DNA of 64,000 nucleotides, from positions 67,001 through 131,000 of the forward strand of contig JALHOG010000004.1 of assembly GCA_022843125.1 (NCBI GenBank), written 5' to 3'. How positions within the stretch are numbered: position 1 is the first letter of the stretch; the number at the start of each line of letters is the position of its first letter. The notes under the pieces are model-generated. The model was given only the letters and a program-made list of their open reading frames with translations, had not been told where the DNA came from and searched no databases. Below, one piece after another: positions 62,414 through 64,000 of this stretch. The position numbers and the translations under genes were made by a program. Source of the stretch: Ilumatobacteraceae bacterium (lineage in GTDB: Bacteria > Actinomycetota > Acidimicrobiia > Acidimicrobiales > Ilumatobacteraceae).

Positions 62414-63216
62414 ACAACCCGATCAACGACCCGATGAACGACCCGATGACCCGATACGCCATCTATCCGTCGCTCGCCGACCGCACCGTCTTCATCACGG
62501 GTGGCGCCGACGGGATCGGAAGCGCCATGGTCCAACACTTCGCGCGCCAGGGAAGCAAGGTCGCGTTCGTCGACAAGAACGTGTCCTATGCCGAGCGGAC
62601 CATCGCTGCGTGCGTCGATGCCGGGGCCGCCCACACGCCGCTGTTCTACGACGTCGATCTCGTCGACATCGACGCGCTCCGTCATGCGTGCGGGGCCGCG
62701 GTTCGCGACCTCGGTGGGGTCACCGTGCTCGTGAACAACGCTGCCAACGACGACCGCCACGACTGGCGCGAGATGACACCCGAGTACTTCGACGACCGGA
62801 TCAACGTCAACATCCGTCACTACTTCTTCGCGATCCAGTCGCTCGCCCCCCAGATGATCGACGCCGGGCTCGGGTCGATCGTCAACATCGGGTCGAGCAG
62901 CTACATGATGCAGGAGGACATGTTCCCCGGCTACGCGATCGCGAAGTCGGCGGTCGAGGGGATCACGCGGACGATGGCGCGCACCTTCGGCCCGCACAAC
63001 GTGCGCGTCAACACCGTGATGCCCGGCTGGGTCCCCACCGAACGGCAGCTCGCGAAGTGGTGGTCGCCCGAGGGCGAGGCTCAGACGTTGAGCGACCAAG
63101 CGCTCAAGAAGCGGATCACACCCGACGAGTTCGTGCAGATGGTGCTGTTCCTCGCCGCCGACGACGGCGGCGGTTGCACCGCACAGAGCTTCCTCGTTGA
63201 CGGAGGACGCTTCTAG
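62410..63216 (+). CDS. SDR family oxidoreductase
   Basis: A 268-residue short-chain dehydrogenase/reductase. The NAD(P) motif is TGGADGIG (TGxxxGIG), NNAAN follows, the catalytic serine is in NIGSSSYM and the YxxxK is YAIAK. VNTVMPGWVPTERQ is the typical SDR region after the active site, and the C-terminus DGGRF is canonical. With the lactonase and dehydrogenase of the same operon it may oxidise a sugar to its lactone. The first 12 codons are a 12-base tandem repeat encoding NxPI/M units. Confidence 0.9.
   Translation: MNNPINDPMNDPMTRYAIYPSLADRTVFITGGADGIGSAMVQHFARQGSKVAFVDKNVSYAERTIAACVDAGAAHTPLFYDVDLVDIDALRHACGAAVRDLGGVTVLVNNAANDDRHDWREMTPEYFDDRINVNIRHYFFAIQSLAPQMIDAGLGSIVNIGSSSYMMQEDMFPGYAIAKSAVEGITRTMARTFGPHNVRVNTVMPGWVPTERQLAKWWSPEGEAQTLSDQALKKRITPDEFVQMVLFLAADDGGGCTAQSFLVDGGRF
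62413..62448 (+). repeat. 12-bp tandem repeat at the SDR gene start
   Basis: AACAACCCGATC, then two identical AACGACCCGATG units, follow the ATG. Two of the copies carry an in-frame ATG, giving alternative starts at 62434 and 62446. Confidence 0.75.
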
Positions 63217-63240
63217 TACGCACAGTCACCAGGGACTGTG

Positions 63241-63281
63241 GTCCTGTCACTTCCCGCCTCAAGCCCGGGGCGTGACAGGAC
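63241..63281. promoter_or_regulatory. 10-bp inverted repeat downstream of the SDR gene
   Basis: GTCCTGTCAC (63241-63250) and GTGACAGGAC (63272-63281) flank a 21-base loop. The position suits either a terminator for the SDR operon or an operator for the PAS gene that starts 40 bases later. Confidence 0.45.
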
Positions 63282-63320
63282 GACGGATACATACCGTTGC
63301 GGTGGGAGGGAGGTGTGCCC

Positions 63321-64000
63321 ATGCCGTCCGGGACCGACCACAACCGACAGCACACTCCGGGGCACCCACGCTCGCAGGCAGAACAGCACGACCTGAGAGG
63401 CGTCGTCGACGCGCTGCCGAGCAGCCTCGTCCGCTACGACCGAAGCGGGCACATCACGTACGTGAACCCCGAGTTCGAGCGACGCACCGGCCACTGCGCG
63501 GCGGACGTCCTCGGCTGCCGGCCATTCGAATGGGCCAGCGAACAGGACCTCGTCCCCGATGTCGAGGAGTATCGACGCCTGCTCGACGAGGTGCTCGCAA
63601 CTGGTGAGCACCGGCACCTCGATCGGATCCGGTCGATGCCCGACGGCAACGTCGAGGTCTTCCAGATCCACTTCCGCGCCGAGCGCGACGACTGCGGCGA
63701 CATCGTCGGCGCCTTCGCGTTGGCACGCAACATCACCGCGATCGCCCGCCTACGCGAGGAACTCGACGCACGTGAACACGAGTTCCGATCGCTCACCGAG
63801 AGCATCCCCGACGTCCTGATCCGCTACGACGCCGCCGGCACGGTGACCTACGCGAACCGGCAGTACGACCTCCAGATCGGCGGGCCCGGCATCACCGGGC
63901 TGTCGCTCGACGAGAGCACCCCGCCGACAGGCGGAGGGTTCGGCTACCGAGCGTGCGTCCGCGGCGTGCTCGCCACAGGGCTCCCGGGAAGCGTCCAGAT
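63321..64000 (+). CDS. PAS-domain sensor protein, truncated by the window edge
   Basis: At least 226 residues, running off the right end. Two PAS domains are visible: the first at about 27-130 (LPSSLVRYDRSGHITYVNPEFERRTG, with the PAC segment GDIVGAFALARNITAIARLREEL) and the second from about 155 (SIPDVLIRYDAAGTVTYANRQYD). The output domain (kinase, GGDEF or other) lies outside the window. A GGGAGGGAGG ribosome binding site precedes the ATG. Confidence 0.85.
   Translation, partial: MPSGTDHNRQHTPGHPRSQAEQHDLRGVVDALPSSLVRYDRSGHITYVNPEFERRTGHCAADVLGCRPFEWASEQDLVPDVEEYRRLLDEVLATGEHRHLDRIRSMPDGNVEVFQIHFRAERDDCGDIVGAFALARNITAIARLREELDAREHEFRSLTESIPDVLIRYDAAGTVTYANRQYDLQIGGPGITGLSLDESTPPTGGGFGYRACVRGVLATGLPGSVQ

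Noticed and set aside
63241-63281. Sigma-28-like promoter before the PAS gene (CTCAAG in the loop)
   Set aside because: CTCAAG is present, but no GCCGATG-type -10 follows at 14-15 bases, and the gene has a conventional ribosome binding site instead.

Overview
The window is high-GC DNA (roughly 70% by eye), densely packed with about 64 genes and almost no intergenic space. The gene content points to an actinobacterium, most likely an Acidimicrobiia/Ilumatobacter-like organism. That assignment is an inference from F420-type enzymes (LLM family, Ddn family), a GuaB1-type GMP reductase, DUF2510 membrane proteins, a DUF222-HNH endonuclease, monomeric NADP-isocitrate dehydrogenase, and a secreted protein with DTR...DxNG repeats. 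No rRNA, tRNA, CRISPR array, IS element or prophage was seen.

Layout. 1-11 kb holds a small membrane protein and MFS transporter, alpha/beta hydrolase and pyruvate kinase, a histidine phosphatase with an M18 aminopeptidase, a guaB1-cmk-plsC operon joined by 4-base overlaps, then an esterase, a Sua5-type tRNA t6A enzyme and a J-domain protein. 11-20.5 kb is a branched-chain-amino-acid-type ABC transporter: a lipoprotein binding protein facing livF-livG-livM-livH, with ctaA, a methyltransferase and an aldehyde dehydrogenase upstream on the same strand. 20.6-32.4 kb carries a secreted lipase, DUF2510 proteins, a hexapeptide acyltransferase, a P1 peptidase next to panC, a CPBP protease, an FAD oxidoreductase, an M1 peptidase lipoprotein and a CAP-domain secreted protein. 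32.5-39.3 kb is richer in orphan genes (three small unknown ORFs, a ProA-like dehydrogenase, an MBL hydrolase, a DUF222-HNH gene with a LexA-like box, HEAT-like and Cys-rich unknowns). 39.4-53.4 kb has a biotinyl-carboxyltransferase fusion, a ClC channel, a DUF2207-like protein, SMP-30, ThrH, a lipase, an EamA transporter, icd, a 2-hydroxyacid dehydrogenase with an aminotransferase, and a frameshifted Gfo/Idh oxidoreductase. 53.4-64 kb has vapBC, a Ddn-like enzyme, an ABM-GalD-LigI-like cluster (4-oxalomesaconate chemistry), a GGDEF-EAL protein, an LLM enzyme, a dehydrogenase-lactonase-SDR operon and a truncated PAS sensor.

Three observations stand out. (1) The ABC transporter binding protein at 11207-12643 looks circularly permuted: the segment that normally ends this family sits first, after the signal peptide, and the normal N-terminal block follows and ends the protein. 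(2) More than twenty genes have a TANNNT hexamer ending about 7-10 bases before the start codon, which implies widespread leaderless transcription. At several divergent gene pairs the two -10 elements overlap in one symmetric sequence (AGCGTACGCT is a perfect palindrome). (3) A 70-bp perfect palindrome contains the stop codons of two convergent genes at its ends. Two further genes (CAP protein, GGDEF-EAL) share a motility-sigma-like CTCAAG/GTCAAG...GCCGATG promoter with the same spacing to a GTG start.
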